Assembly (NCBI RefSeq): GCF_024171925.1
Contig: NZ_JAMTCO010000012.1
Span: 124,001 to 188,000 of the forward strand
Source of the DNA: Actinokineospora diospyrosa
GTDB taxonomy: Bacteria; Actinomycetota; Actinomycetes; Mycobacteriales; Pseudonocardiaceae
Reading direction: 5' to 3'
Length of the DNA stretch: 64,000 nt
Of this stretch, positions 36,566 to 47,721 are shown in pieces. Position numbers and translations under genes: made by a program. Every line of letters starts with the position of its first letter. The first letter of the stretch is position 1. The notes beneath the pieces are model-generated. The model worked only from the letters and a program-made list of their open reading frames with translations, was not told where the DNA came from and did not search any database.

Positions 36566-37915
36566 GTGCGCTTCGCAGCCCGCAGGACCGTGACCGCCCT
36601 CTTCGTCCCGTTGTGCGCCCTGCTCTTCGGGGCCACGCTCGCGACCCCGGTGGCCGCGCAGCCGGTGGTCCGCAAGGCCCAGCAGCAGACAACCGGCACC
36701 CAGGCGCCCACGTCGAACAGCGCCCAGTGCCAGAACCACGACCGGCCGCCGCCCCCGGTGGACACCTCGGAGGAGCCCAAGCCGGGCCAGCCGAGCCCCG
36801 AGCCGCTGCCGGTGCCCAAGGAGCCGGTCGGCGGCACGCGGATGGGCGAGTGCGGCCTGGTGGTGCCCAACGGCGCGAAGGCCGCCATCACCGGTGACAT
36901 CACCTCGGCGTCGTGGGTCATCGCCGACGTCGACACCGGCGCGGTGCTGGCCGCCAAGGACCCGCACGCCAGGGAGCGGCCCGCGTCGCTGATCAAGACG
37001 CTGCTGGCCGTGGTGGTGATCCGCGAGCTGCGGCTCGACGAGGTCGTCACCGGCACCCAGGACGACGCCAACCAGGAGGGCACCAAGGTCGGCATCGGCC
37101 CCGGTGGCCAGTACACGGTCCGCCAACTGCTGTTCGCCCTGCTGATGCGCTCAGGCAACGACGCGGCGCACGCGCTGGCCGGTCAGCTCGGCGGCGTGCC
37201 TGCTGCGCTGGAGAAGATGAACGCGCTGGCCAAGGAGATCGGCGCGCTCGACACCCGCGCGGCGACCCCGTCCGGCCTCGACGGGCCCGGCATGAGCACC
37301 TCGGCCTACGACCTGAGCCTGGTCTTCCGCGCGGCGATGAAGCACAAGGAGTTCGCCGAGGCCATCGCCACGAAGTCGCTCGACTTCCCCGGCTACGGCA
37401 CCAAGCCGGGCTACAAGGTCATCAACGACAACAAGCTCCTCGGCCGCTACCAGGGCTTCACCGGTGGCAAGACCGGCTTCACCGACGACGCCCGGCACAC
37501 CTACGTCGGCGGCGCCAAGCGCGGCAACACCCGCATCGCGGTCGTGTTGCTGCGCGGCGAGCTGAACCCGAACCCGCTGGCCGAGCAGGCATCCCGGCTA
37601 CTCGACTACGGCTTCGCCCTGGCCGCCGAGAAGGCCAAGCCGGTCGGACAGCTCGTGGACCACGCCCCGGAGGCGCAGCCCAAGCAGGACACCGGCCTGG
37701 GCACGACGTCGTCCAACGAACCGCAGCAGCCCTCGAGCGGCAGCGCCCCGGCCGCAGACACCGCCCTCCCGCCGGACGCGCAACGGTCAGCGTTCGGCAA
37801 CTACGGCGCGCCGCTGGTGGCCCTGGCAGGCGTGGCGGTACTGGTCACGTTCGGCCTGTGGTTCCGTCGCAAGCGAGCCCGCGCCGCCCGAGCTGCCCGC
37901 ACCGCCACCGGCTGA
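36566..37915 (+). CDS. D-alanyl-D-alanine carboxypeptidase (peptidase S11, PBP5-like)
   Basis: 449 residues. Signal peptide to about residue 31 (FGATLATPVAAQ), then a Pro-rich stretch. The serine transpeptidase motifs are in order: RPASLIKTLLAVV (SxxK, near 141), LLMRSGNDAAHAL (SxN, near 195) and GGKTGFTDDA (KTG, near 305). A C-terminal linker leads to a single membrane helix (APLVALAGVAVLVTFGLWF) and a basic RRKRARAAR tail, so the enzyme is anchored and faces the wall. It trims pentapeptide stems. It lies next to SCO4848-like and YihY membrane-protein genes. Confidence 0.93.
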   Translation: MRFAARRTVTALFVPLCALLFGATLATPVAAQPVVRKAQQQTTGTQAPTSNSAQCQNHDRPPPPVDTSEEPKPGQPSPEPLPVPKEPVGGTRMGECGLVVPNGAKAAITGDITSASWVIADVDTGAVLAAKDPHARERPASLIKTLLAVVVIRELRLDEVVTGTQDDANQEGTKVGIGPGGQYTVRQLLFALLMRSGNDAAHALAGQLGGVPAALEKMNALAKEIGALDTRAATPSGLDGPGMSTSAYDLSLVFRAAMKHKEFAEAIATKSLDFPGYGTKPGYKVINDNKLLGRYQGFTGGKTGFTDDARHTYVGGAKRGNTRIAVVLLRGELNPNPLAEQASRLLDYGFALAAEKAKPVGQLVDHAPEAQPKQDTGLGTTSSNEPQQPSSGSAPAADTALPPDAQRSAFGNYGAPLVALAGVAVLVTFGLWFRRKRARAARAARTATG

Positions 37916-37952
37916 CCCGGCCGGGGTTGCCGATGCGGGCATTGCGGGCAGG

Positions 37953-38189
37953 ATGAGCGACGTGGACAACGTCAACATCCCCTTGTGGCGAGCTGACGCC
38001 ATTGTGCTGTTCGACTGGCTGATGAGCACCGACCTGAACACGGTGCCGATCACCCACCCGGCGCAGAAGCAGGCGCTGACCGACCTGCTGTCCCGGCTGG
38101 AGGCGGACGTGGACAGCGACATCGCCGGGTCCACGGCGGAGGAGATCGCCGCGGCGCAGGAAGCGGTCGCCCGGGACATGGGCTGGTAG
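37953..38189 (+). CDS. Small conserved hypothetical protein
   Basis: 78 residues with acidic composition and a compact helical prediction: VNIPLWRADAIVLFDWLMST, then PVTHPAQK-like PITHPAQKQALTDLLSRLEA and a C-terminal helix. The PLWRADAIVLFDWL block looks conserved in actinomycetes by recollection. No Cys, no membrane segment. No function assigned. Confidence 0.6.
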   Translation: MSDVDNVNIPLWRADAIVLFDWLMSTDLNTVPITHPAQKQALTDLLSRLEADVDSDIAGSTAEEIAAAQEAVARDMGW

Positions 38190-38334
38190 TCGCCACTCCG
38201 TGCCGGGCCCACTGTGCGAACTTGCGTTGACCATTCAGCTTCACGGTTCGAATGCCATCGCCCCCTGGGCAGCATCCTCGGCTAAACCCACTTCAGCGCA
38301 CGAACTCGCCCCGGAAGAACTCCGTCCGGGCCGA
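38190..38334. other. Intergenic sequence before element copy C
   Basis: About 145 bp between a small hypothetical gene and the repeated element. No gene or hairpin stands out. Confidence 0.4.
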
Positions 38335-38447
38335 AGTTATCCACAACGCCCAAGTTATCCACAGATTTTCGGCGACCCACCGTTTGATCTTGTAACCAGA
38401 TAGACTGGCATCGGGGCCGCCCCCCGGAGAGGGTGGGGGCTGGGGCG
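38335..38447 (+). repeat. Intergenic TTATCCACA/TAGACTGG element, copy C
   Basis: TTATCCACA at 38337-38345 and 38355-38363, TAGACTGGCATCGGGG at 38401-38416, then CCGCCCCCCGGAGAGG and a G-rich stretch. Box-to-box (18 bp) and box-to-TAGACT (64 bp) distances equal those of copy B exactly. It reads into the 3' side of the leftward YihY-type gene, with no gene of its own downstream. Confidence 0.85.
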
Positions 38448-38563
38448 GGCGATCTTGGTCGGCCTGGGGCGGTTGTGGGGCAGCGGTTTTGGGGATTTGG
38501 GGCAGCGGAGTGGGTCGGCTGGGGTGGCCGGTTGGGGTGAAAGCTGCGGTGGGTGGGAAGGGT

Positions 38564-39571
38564 TTACTTCCGGCGGCGCCAGGCCAGGCCTAGGGCGGCG
38601 CCGACGCCGATGAGGCCGAGGGCTTCTTTGAGGCGGGGGGTGCGGGCTTCCTCGACCAAGGGGCGGATCACCGCGGGGGGTGGGGCCGCCGGGGGTTCCT
38701 TGACGATGTTCTCCTTGGCGGTGGCCGTCCACGCGGTGATGAACAGCAGGAACCGGGAGACCAGGTTCGCGAACACCAGCAGACCGACGATCGGGCCGAT
38801 GATTGTCCCCAAAGGTCCGCCCAGCACGGTATTCAAGTAGAGGGCGCCGACCAGCTTAAGCAGTTCGAACCCAATAGCGGCGGCAAGAGCACCACGCACA
38901 GCACTCTTGACGCTTACCGGCCTGCGGGGCAGCCGAGCGATGACCCACAGGAACACAAGCCAGTTCGCGCCTATAGACAGCACCGTGGTCACGATGAACA
39001 GCACGACCTTGGCCCACCCGTAGCCACCTAGGCCTACCGCGTCGAGCAAGGTGTCAGCAAGACCGCTGCCGATAGCGCTAAGGCCGAACGACACGGCTAG
39101 CGCGGCGCCCAAGCCCAGTAGTGCCAACAGGTCCATCAGCATCCCGCGGAAGAACGGGCGCTGGTCGAGCTTTTGGCCCCACTGCGCGGTAAGGGCGTCA
39201 CGGAGGTTACTCATCCAGCCGAGACCGGTGTAAGCGGCGGTAAGAAGACCGATTATCCCGACCTTCCCGCGCTCGTCGATTGCCGTTTGAACGAGGTCGT
39301 CGAGAGTTCGCCGGATGCTGGTCGGCGCCGCCTCGATGATGGTGCCGCGCAGTTCCAACAACGTGTCGGGCTGGCCCACCACCACAAAACCGATGACCGC
39401 GACACCGATGAGCGTCAGCGGGAACAGCGACAGGACGCTGAAGTAGGTGATCGACGCGGCGAAGTGGTTGCCGTAGCGCTCGGTGAACGCGTCGAAGGCC
39501 CGGATCAGGTGGTCGATGGCAGGGCGACGGGCGCGCAGCCGGGTCAGGGCCGACTCGTTCTCGGTCACCAC
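38564..39571 (-). CDS. YihY/BrkB-family membrane protein
   Basis: 335 residues. The family core spans residues about 30-285 with six membrane segments. FAASITYFSVLSLFPLTLIG near residue 38 is the characteristic first helix and WVFLW-type NWLVFLWVIARLPRRPV the later one, followed by GGPLGTIIGPIVGLLVFANL. The cytoplasmic C-terminus is basic (AWRRRK). Members were once called RNase BN and are now regarded as membrane proteins of uncertain role. Confidence 0.9.
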   Translation of the reverse strand: MVTENESALTRLRARRPAIDHLIRAFDAFTERYGNHFAASITYFSVLSLFPLTLIGVAVIGFVVVGQPDTLLELRGTIIEAAPTSIRRTLDDLVQTAIDERGKVGIIGLLTAAYTGLGWMSNLRDALTAQWGQKLDQRPFFRGMLMDLLALLGLGAALAVSFGLSAIGSGLADTLLDAVGLGGYGWAKVVLFIVTTVLSIGANWLVFLWVIARLPRRPVSVKSAVRGALAAAIGFELLKLVGALYLNTVLGGPLGTIIGPIVGLLVFANLVSRFLLFITAWTATAKENIVKEPPAAPPPAVIRPLVEEARTPRLKEALGLIGVGAALGLAWRRRK

Positions 39572-39755
39572 GGGAACTCTAGCCGCCCAGGCCGGGACCG
39601 CAACGCGAAAGATCTTCAGGCGCGCGGGTTTCCGACCGGCCCATCGCCCGAACGGGCGCAGTTGTGCGGAGAACGGGTGATCATCGTTCTCCCGGCGGCC
39701 CGCGACCCCCTAGCGTCGGCGGGATCCGCGTCTGCACCGATCATGAAAGGCCACC

Positions 39756-40421
39756 ATGACCCACACCCTCCAGGGCGTCGACGTCGCCGACCTGGTTCCG
39801 TCGCTGGGCGCCCAGCACTCCGTGACCGTCACCAACCGTTCCACTGTGGACGGACGGAACGCCGTGGTGTTCCAGAGCTCGCCGTCGCTGCCGGACAACG
39901 CCGTCCCGCTGGCCTGGCTGGCCCGCCTCTCCCGCCCCGGCACGACCGCCACGCTGGAATGGTCGCTGAACTACTGCTTCGTCCACGGCAGGCAGGGCAA
40001 CCTGCACGACGGAGTCGATTACGGCCGCGCAGGAATTCTTGACGCAAGACTTGCCCGTTATAACGTCGCCGGGTTGTCCTACCGGGCCGGGAACTTCGGT
40101 TTCCACCGCGAACTCGGCAACCACCCCGACGGCGTTCTCGCCGTGTTCCAAGACGACACCGTCCCCGGCGCGGGCGCGTACCGCCGCGGCTGCGTCGGCA
40201 TCGGCATGGACGGCGCGGCCACCTTCGTCGCCCCAACCGAACCGGGCGTCGACCTCACCTTCGACCCGCACCCCGAGTACTGGCTCACCCTGGCGCGCTA
40301 TGCCGCCGGAGCCGTCATCGACCCCGGTACCGCTGCCGCCGTGCGGTTGAGCTTCCCCGGCGGGAAGACCAAGGCGAACGCGGTATTCACCGGCAGCACC
40401 TGGACGATCGACTACAGCTAG
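39756..40421 (+). CDS. RhiA-like protein of unknown function
   Basis: 221 residues, no signal peptide or membrane segment, predicted beta-rich. Segments such as VTVTNRSTVDGRNAVVFQSS, LAWLARLSRPGTTATLEWSL and NYCFVHG, then GVGIGMDG-like CVGIGMDGAATFVAP and LTFDPHPEYWLTLARYAAG resemble, by memory only, the rhizosphere-induced RhiA protein of Rhizobium. The resemblance is modest and unverified. A stand-alone gene with AAAGG upstream. No partner genes. Confidence 0.5.
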   Translation: MTHTLQGVDVADLVPSLGAQHSVTVTNRSTVDGRNAVVFQSSPSLPDNAVPLAWLARLSRPGTTATLEWSLNYCFVHGRQGNLHDGVDYGRAGILDARLARYNVAGLSYRAGNFGFHRELGNHPDGVLAVFQDDTVPGAGAYRRGCVGIGMDGAATFVAPTEPGVDLTFDPHPEYWLTLARYAAGAVIDPGTAAAVRLSFPGGKTKANAVFTGSTWTIDYS

Positions 40422-40470
40422 CGCCACCGCACCCCGCCAACCACCAGACCCCCGCGCGCGGGTCGGGGGC
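40422..40470. other. Short spacer after the RhiA-like gene
   Basis: C-rich sequence leading into the minus-strand copy D of the repeated element. Nothing else seen. Confidence 0.4.
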
Positions 40471-40574
40471 GCAGCCCCCACCCTCACCGGGGGGCGGCCC
40501 CAGGGCCAGTCTACTGGGCCCCACCGACAAAGGATCTTGAAAGTGGGGCGGCGAAGATCCACATGTGGATAACT
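40471..40574 (-). repeat. Intergenic TTATCCACA/TAGACTGG element, copy D
   Basis: On the minus strand TTATCCACA (40572-40564) is followed 59 bp later by TAGACTGGCCCTGGGG (from 40513) and GCCGCCCCCCGGTGAGG, then a G-rich stretch. The second direct box is missing; instead the first box extends into the palindrome ATCCACATGTGGAT. It lies between convergent RhiA-like and trpS genes. Confidence 0.8.
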
Positions 40575-40659
40575 TCTGTCGCTGGGGCGGGTGAATCCAG
40601 GTCACCCCGCTGGCGCGGAGTCGCAGGTCGGGGAGCCGGGAGTGCCCGGCTGTCCGGCT

Positions 40660-40775
40660 CAGCACCAGGAACCCGATACCAGGGCACCCAGCACCAGGCA
40701 CCCGGTACCAGGGCACTCAGCACGAGGGCACCAGGCACCAGGCGTACCGGGCGCTGAGTACCAGGCGAAGGGGTA
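40660..40775. repeat. Degenerate tandem 29-bp repeat
   Basis: CAGCACCAGG-based unit of 29 bp repeated at 40660-40688 and 40689-40717 (26 of 29 positions alike), followed by decayed copies up to the trpS stop. The GGCACC/GGTGCC content allows many small hairpins. It occupies the trpS 3' flank. Confidence 0.65.
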
Positions 40776-43559
<2,784 letters not shown>

Positions 43560-43859
43560 TCAGGCCCGGTTGTCGGCCTGGTGCGCCCTGCGCGGCGCGG
43601 GCACCTTCAACGGCGTCACCGCGGGCGCGGGCGCCTTGGTCGCCTTGCGCCTGCGCACGAGCCCCACGGCGAACCCACCGACCCCGACGATCACGGCCGC
43701 GATCCCGACCGGACCGGCCACGGTGAACGGCACGCTGCTCTCCACCGCACCGTCAACGGCCGCCGAGGCGACCTGGGTGGACCCGAGGACGAGGGCCACC
43801 GCCCCGGTCGTGGCGACCGCCACGCGCGACCCCAGCGCGCGCAGAGTCCGCGCGCTCAC
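43560..43859 (-). CDS. Small exported membrane-anchored protein
   Basis: 99 residues, GTG start. Signal peptide through about residue 34 (VAVATTGAVALVLGSTQVAS-AA), a short exposed segment (VDGAVESSVPFTVAGP), then a C-terminal membrane helix (VGIAAVIVGVGGFAVGLV) followed by RRRK and a basic tail. The layout resembles a sortase-type anchor without LPxTG. No family recognised. Confidence 0.6.
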   Translation of the reverse strand: MSARTLRALGSRVAVATTGAVALVLGSTQVASAAVDGAVESSVPFTVAGPVGIAAVIVGVGGFAVGLVRRRKATKAPAPAVTPLKVPAPRRAHQADNRA

Positions 43860-44232
43860 GAATCGACACCACTTGACACTGCGCTACCGTCCCTCGATTG
43901 GACTAGCACCATCGGCCTGGTCCCCGGAACCCGCGACCGATCGTGGCGGCCTGGACCGCACGTTCGGTTGACGCCCGCGAGACTAGCCCTGTCCACAGCG
44001 CCCGGCGGCACGGGGTAGTCGATCACCAGATGGCCACGTCGCAGTCTGCGCAGTGGCGCAGGTCACCGCTGGCCTGGCCGGACACCGGGACGCTGGGTAG
44101 GCGCGCGGTTGCACCTGGTGACCCACAGGCGCCCCACAGACCACCTACCCGGGTGACACCCGATCACGTGCCCAGCTGCCCAGAACCCACCACCACGGGA
44201 GCAAAGCTGACCACGTCGTCGCACCCCGGGCG
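43860..44232. other. Gene-poor intergenic region
   Basis: 370 bp between two leftward genes. Open frames here are out of character with real genes (no ribosome site, odd composition). No repeat or hairpin that I would call. Confidence 0.45.
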
Positions 44233-44550
44233 TCACACAGCGAAATAGAGCATCTCCCTGCTCTCCAGCACCTGTTGCCGGAAGTAGGGATTTCGGAGCC
44301 CAGCGGTGGTCACGACGTCCACCGGGCGCCCGAGGAGGGCTTCGAGCCCCTCCTTGAGCGAGAAGTAGGCGTCGAAGTGGTCGAACCCCGGACCACCCGC
44401 GAACTCGACGAGGACGTCGACATCACTGGTCTCGGGGTCGAAGCGCTCGCCGAGCGCCGATCCGAACAGGTCGAGCCTGCGGACCCCGGTCCAGCGGCAG
44501 AGGTCTTCGATCGCGGGCAGCCTGGCCGCGACGAGCTCGTGCACCGCCAT
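44233..44550 (-). CDS. Minimal nucleotidyltransferase (MNT family), no HEPN partner visible
   Basis: 105 residues. The catalytic pattern LDLFGSALGERFDPETSDVD then VLVEF gives the GSx(10-11)DxD nucleotidyltransferase motif. It is followed by a helical segment FDAYFSLKEGLEALLGRPVDVV and the end FRQQVLESREMLYFAV. MNT proteins usually act as antitoxins that AMPylate a HEPN toxin encoded next door. Neither flanking gene encodes a HEPN domain here. GGAGGTG overlaps the region before the ATG, and a GTG at 44544 could also be used. Confidence 0.85.
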   Translation of the reverse strand: MAVHELVAARLPAIEDLCRWTGVRRLDLFGSALGERFDPETSDVDVLVEFAGGPGFDHFDAYFSLKEGLEALLGRPVDVVTTAGLRNPYFRQQVLESREMLYFAV

Positions 44551-44617
44551 CACCTCCGGCGCTCCGCGAGATTCCGTTCGGCCACGGCACAGGCCCGCCC
44601 GGAGCGCGGCCTGGGCG

Positions 44618-45424
44618 TCAGTCGGTGGGCGGCCAGTTGTAGACGGCGGTGACCGGGGCGTGGTCGGTCCAGCGGGCGTCGTAGCTCTCGGGGCGTTCGA
44701 CGGTGATGGTGGTGGTGCGGTCGGCCAGGCGCGGGGTGGAGACGTGGTAGTCGATGCGCCAGCCGGAGTCGTTGTCGAAGGCTTTGCCGCGGTAGGACCA
44801 CCAGGTGTACGGGCCGGGGCCTTCAGGGTGCAGCTGCCGGAAGACGTCGCGGTAGCCGGCGTCGGTGAAGACGGTGGTCATCCAGGCGCGCTCGCCCGGG
44901 GTGAAGCCCGCGTTCTTGCGGTTGGCCTTCCACGCCTTCAGGTCGATCTCCTGGTGCGCGATGTTCCAGTCGCCGCAGATGAGGACCTCTCGACCGTCGG
45001 CGGCGGCTTTAGCGCGGAGTTCGACTAGGTAGGGCAGGAACGTCTCCATGAAGCGTTCCTTCTGGTCCTGTCGCAGCGTGCCGACCTCACCGCTGGGGAG
45101 GTAGACGCTGCCTACGACCACGCCGGGGAACCAGGCCTCTACGTAGCGGCCGCTGGCCTCGAACTCGGAAACGCCGAAGCCGACCCGGGTGGCCTCAGGC
45201 GCTTCCCGCGAGTACACCGCGACCCCGTTGCGCCCGCGCAGCAGCGTCGACTCGGCGTGCACCGCGTGCCAGCCCTCGCTGAACTCGGCGGGCAGCTCGT
45301 CGACCGGCGAGCGCACCTCCTGCAGGCAGACCACGTCGGCCTCGGTGGCGGCGAGCCACTCCAGGAAGCCCTTCTTGGCGGCGGCACGCAGCCCGTTCAC
45401 GTTGACGGTGGCGACAGTCAGCAC
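44618..45424 (-). CDS. xthA: Exodeoxyribonuclease III
   Basis: Repairs abasic sites and 3' blocked ends. 268 residues, family length. VNVNGLRAAAKKGFLEWL at the start, CLQEVR with the metal-binding Glu near 37, YLPSGE for the loop, CGDWNIAHQEIDLKAWKANR with Asp-Asn, and the C-terminal YHVSTPRL and TDHAPV with catalytic Asp-His. GTG start. It is followed by the orphan MNT gene and preceded closely by an SH3-like gene, with no clear operon logic. Confidence 0.95.
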   Translation of the reverse strand: MLTVATVNVNGLRAAAKKGFLEWLAATEADVVCLQEVRSPVDELPAEFSEGWHAVHAESTLLRGRNGVAVYSREAPEATRVGFGVSEFEASGRYVEAWFPGVVVGSVYLPSGEVGTLRQDQKERFMETFLPYLVELRAKAAADGREVLICGDWNIAHQEIDLKAWKANRKNAGFTPGERAWMTTVFTDAGYRDVFRQLHPEGPGPYTWWSYRGKAFDNDSGWRIDYHVSTPRLADRTTTITVERPESYDARWTDHAPVTAVYNWPPTD

Positions 45425-45439
45425 GCCACCACCCTATGG

Positions 45440-45757
45440 CTACCCGCAGTCGCGCCCGTCCAGCGGCTTGAGGAACTCGTTCGACGCCCACCGGTTCTCG
45501 CCGAGTTTGCGGTAGCCGTTCTGCACGAGCTTGTCCGCGTCGGTCTCCGCGCCGCTCTTGAACTTGCCGACGATCGCCCCGGCGGCCTCCGGCGCCGCGC
45601 GCACGTTGAGCACGTCGGCGGTGACCGCGACCCGGCAGCCACCCACGCCACTGGTCGGCGCCGACTCGCCGTTGGGCGGGTCGACCCCCATCGAATAGAT
45701 GATCGCGACGGCGATGATCCCACCACCGACGAGCAGGGTGCCCTTGGGCAGCAACAC
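45440..45757 (-). CDS. SH3-like domain protein with N-terminal membrane anchor
   Basis: 105 residues, start GTG 45757. GTLLVGGGIIAVAIIYSMGV at about 6-25 is a membrane segment or uncleaved signal. The rest is a bacterial SH3 domain: VTADVLNVRAAPEAAGAIVG, KSGAETDADKLVQNGYRKLG and WASNEFLKPL. Two cysteines (GGCRVAV and DGRDCG) could form a disulfide across the domain. Probably exposed on the outer face and binding wall or protein ligands. Confidence 0.75.
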   Translation of the reverse strand: MLLPKGTLLVGGGIIAVAIIYSMGVDPPNGESAPTSGVGGCRVAVTADVLNVRAAPEAAGAIVGKFKSGAETDADKLVQNGYRKLGENRWASNEFLKPLDGRDCG

Positions 45758-45941
45758 GACTCACACTCCACGGTGCGCGGACGGCTCCCCACCACGGTCC
45801 CGCAACCACACCGACCCGCGCCAGTGCCCGTGGCCCGAACCACCCACTGGAGCCAACGCCGGGCACCGACAGTCACGGCGCACCGCGGCGCACGCCGGGA
45901 CCTCCAGCAGACCCGCAGGAGCGGGTGCGCGGGGAAACGGC

Positions 45942-45973
45942 GACGGCCCCCGCACCTGGGTGCGGGGGCCGTC
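45942..45973 (-). terminator. Hairpin after icd
   Basis: GACGGCCCCCGCAC and GTGCGGGGGCCGTC form a perfect 14-bp stem with a 4-nt loop, about 15 nt beyond the icd stop on the minus strand. Confidence 0.88.
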
Positions 45974-45987
45974 GAAGGGAGAACGCG

Positions 45988-47205
45988 TCAGCCTGCGGCC
46001 TTCTGCAGGTTCTCGTCCAGCGTCGCGAGGAACTCCTCGGTGGTCTGCCACTCCTGGTCCTTGCTGACCAGCAGGGCCAGGTCCTTGGTCATCCGGCCGC
46101 TCTCCACGGTCTCGATGACGACCCGCTCGAGGGTCTCGGCGAAGCCGGTGACCTCGGGGGTGCTGTCGAGCTTGCCCCGGTGGGCCAGACCGCGGGTCCA
46201 GGCGTAGATGGACGCGATCGGGTTGGTCGAGGTGGGCTTGCCCGCCTGGTGCTGGCGGTAGTGCCGGGTGACGGTGCCGTGCGCGGCCTCGGCCTCGACG
46301 GTGCGGCCGTCGGGGGTGGAGAGCACGGAGGTCATCAGGCCGAGGGAGCCGAAGCCCTGGGCGACGGTGTCGGACTGGACGTCGCCGTCGTAGTTCTTGC
46401 AGGCCCAGACGTAGCCGCCCTCCCACTTCATCGCGGCGGCGACCATGTCGTCGATCAGGCGGTGCTCGTAGGTGAGGCCCTTGGCGTCGAACTCGGCCTT
46501 GAACTCGGCCTCGAAGATGGCCTGGAAGATGTCCTTGAAGGCACCGTCGTAGGCCTTGAGGATGGTGTTCTTCGTCGACATGTACACCGGGTAGTTGCGC
46601 TGCAGGCCGTAGGAGAAGGAGGCCCGCGCGAAGTCCTCGATGGACTTGTTGAAGTTGTACATGCCCATCGCGACGCCGCCGTCGGGGCCGTAGTTGGCCA
46701 CGACGTGCTTGATCGGCTCGGAGCCGTCCTCGGGCGTGAAGGTGATGGTCAGCTCACCGGCGCCCGCGACCTTGAAGTTGGTCGCCTTGTACTGGTCGCC
46801 GTGGGCGTGGCGGCCGATGATGATCGGCTTGGTCCAGCCGGGCACCAGCCGCGGGATGTTGGAGATGATGATCGGCTCGCGGAAGACGACCCCGCCGAGG
46901 ATGTTGCGGATCGTGCCGTTGGGCGAGACCCACATCTTCTTCAGGCCGAACTCCTCGACCCGCGCCTCGTCCGGGGTGATGGTGGCGCACTTGACGCCGA
47001 CCCCGTGCTGCTTGATGGCGTTGGCGGCGTCGATGGTCACCTGGTCGTCGGTGGCGTCGCGGTGCTCGATGCCCAGGTCGTAGTACTCCAGGTCCACGTC
47101 CAGGTAGGGGTGGATCAGCTTGTCCTTGATGAACTGCCAGATGATCCGGGTCATCTCGTCGCCGTCGAGTTCGACGACCTTCCCCTGGACCTTGATCTTG
47201 GCCAT
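45988..47205 (-). CDS. icd: NADP-dependent isocitrate dehydrogenase (homodimeric, eukaryote-like type)
   Basis: 405 residues. Converts isocitrate to 2-oxoglutarate in the TCA cycle. [20 protein letters not shown] at the start is characteristic of this subfamily, as are [20 protein letters not shown] (isocitrate phosphate-binding Ser/Asn region) and [20 protein letters not shown] with metal-binding aspartates. [15 protein letters not shown] and [15 protein letters not shown] complete the cofactor site. ATG preceded by GAGAGGAG. It is a single gene with its own terminator. Confidence 0.96.
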   Translation of the reverse strand: MAKIKVQGKVVELDGDEMTRIIWQFIKDKLIHPYLDVDLEYYDLGIEHRDATDDQVTIDAANAIKQHGVGVKCATITPDEARVEEFGLKKMWVSPNGTIRNILGGVVFREPIIISNIPRLVPGWTKPIIIGRHAHGDQYKATNFKVAGAGELTITFTPEDGSEPIKHVVANYGPDGGVAMGMYNFNKSIEDFARASFSYGLQRNYPVYMSTKNTILKAYDGAFKDIFQAIFEAEFKAEFDAKGLTYEHRLIDDMVAAAMKWEGGYVWACKNYDGDVQSDTVAQGFGSLGLMTSVLSTPDGRTVEAEAAHGTVTRHYRQHQAGKPTSTNPIASIYAWTRGLAHRGKLDSTPEVTGFAETLERVVIETVESGRMTKDLALLVSKDQEWQTTEEFLATLDENLQKAAG

Positions 47206-47315
47206 GAGCCGCGGTGCTCCTCTCGCCTGCTACGCCTTCAAACGGTACAAGCGTACTGCTATTCGGGCGGACGATGCCTGTGGGCACAGTCACCCGGGAT
47301 GGTATGCCGTCAAGG

Positions 47316-47321
47316 TATCCT
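47316..47321 (+). promoter_or_regulatory. -10 hexamer TATCCT of a leaderless HTH gene
   Basis: TATCCT ends 7 nt before the GTG at 47329; no ribosome site precedes that start. Confidence 0.45.
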
Positions 47322-47328
47322 GACAGAT

Positions 47329-47721
47329 GTGTACGACATGGACCTGCCCGGACACCGGGGTGGCATCACCGACCTGCGCCCGCACTGCGACTGCGGCTGG
47401 GCGGCCGACCGGCACTTCCGCGACCGCGAAGAGGCGACCGCGCACTGGTTCCGCGCGCACGCCCTGCCCGCGGTCGAGGCCGAGCCGCCCGGCTGGTTGC
47501 TGGTCAAGTCGGACGTGCTGCGCGAACAGGTCGAGGAGCTGATCAAGAGCCGTCCCGAGGTCGCGCTCAAGCTGCTGCACGAGATCGAGGCGTGGCACCG
47601 ACCGCTGACCCAGCGCGCGGTCGCCGCCGCCCGCACCTCCGGGGCGTCGTGGACCGAGGTGGGCCAGGCGTTAGGCGTGACCAGGCAGGCCGCGCACGAA
47701 CGGTTCCGCGACCCGAGCTGA
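47329..47721 (+). CDS. Small protein with C-terminal helix-turn-helix
   Basis: 130 residues from the leaderless GTG 47329. The N-terminal half has CDCGW (LRPHCDCGWAADRHFRDREE) and HWFRAHAL, perhaps a metal site. The C-terminus, AVAAARTSGASWTEVGQALG then VTRQAAHERF, is a classic HTH of the kind seen in small actinobacterial DNA-binding proteins. Its codon 115 is TTA, and that same triplet read on the other strand is the TAA stop of the convergent GNAT gene; the coding regions overlap by 51 bp. Confidence 0.65.
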   Translation: MYDMDLPGHRGGITDLRPHCDCGWAADRHFRDREEATAHWFRAHALPAVEAEPPGWLLVKSDVLREQVEELIKSRPEVALKLLHEIEAWHRPLTQRAVAAARTSGASWTEVGQALGVTRQAAHERFRDPS

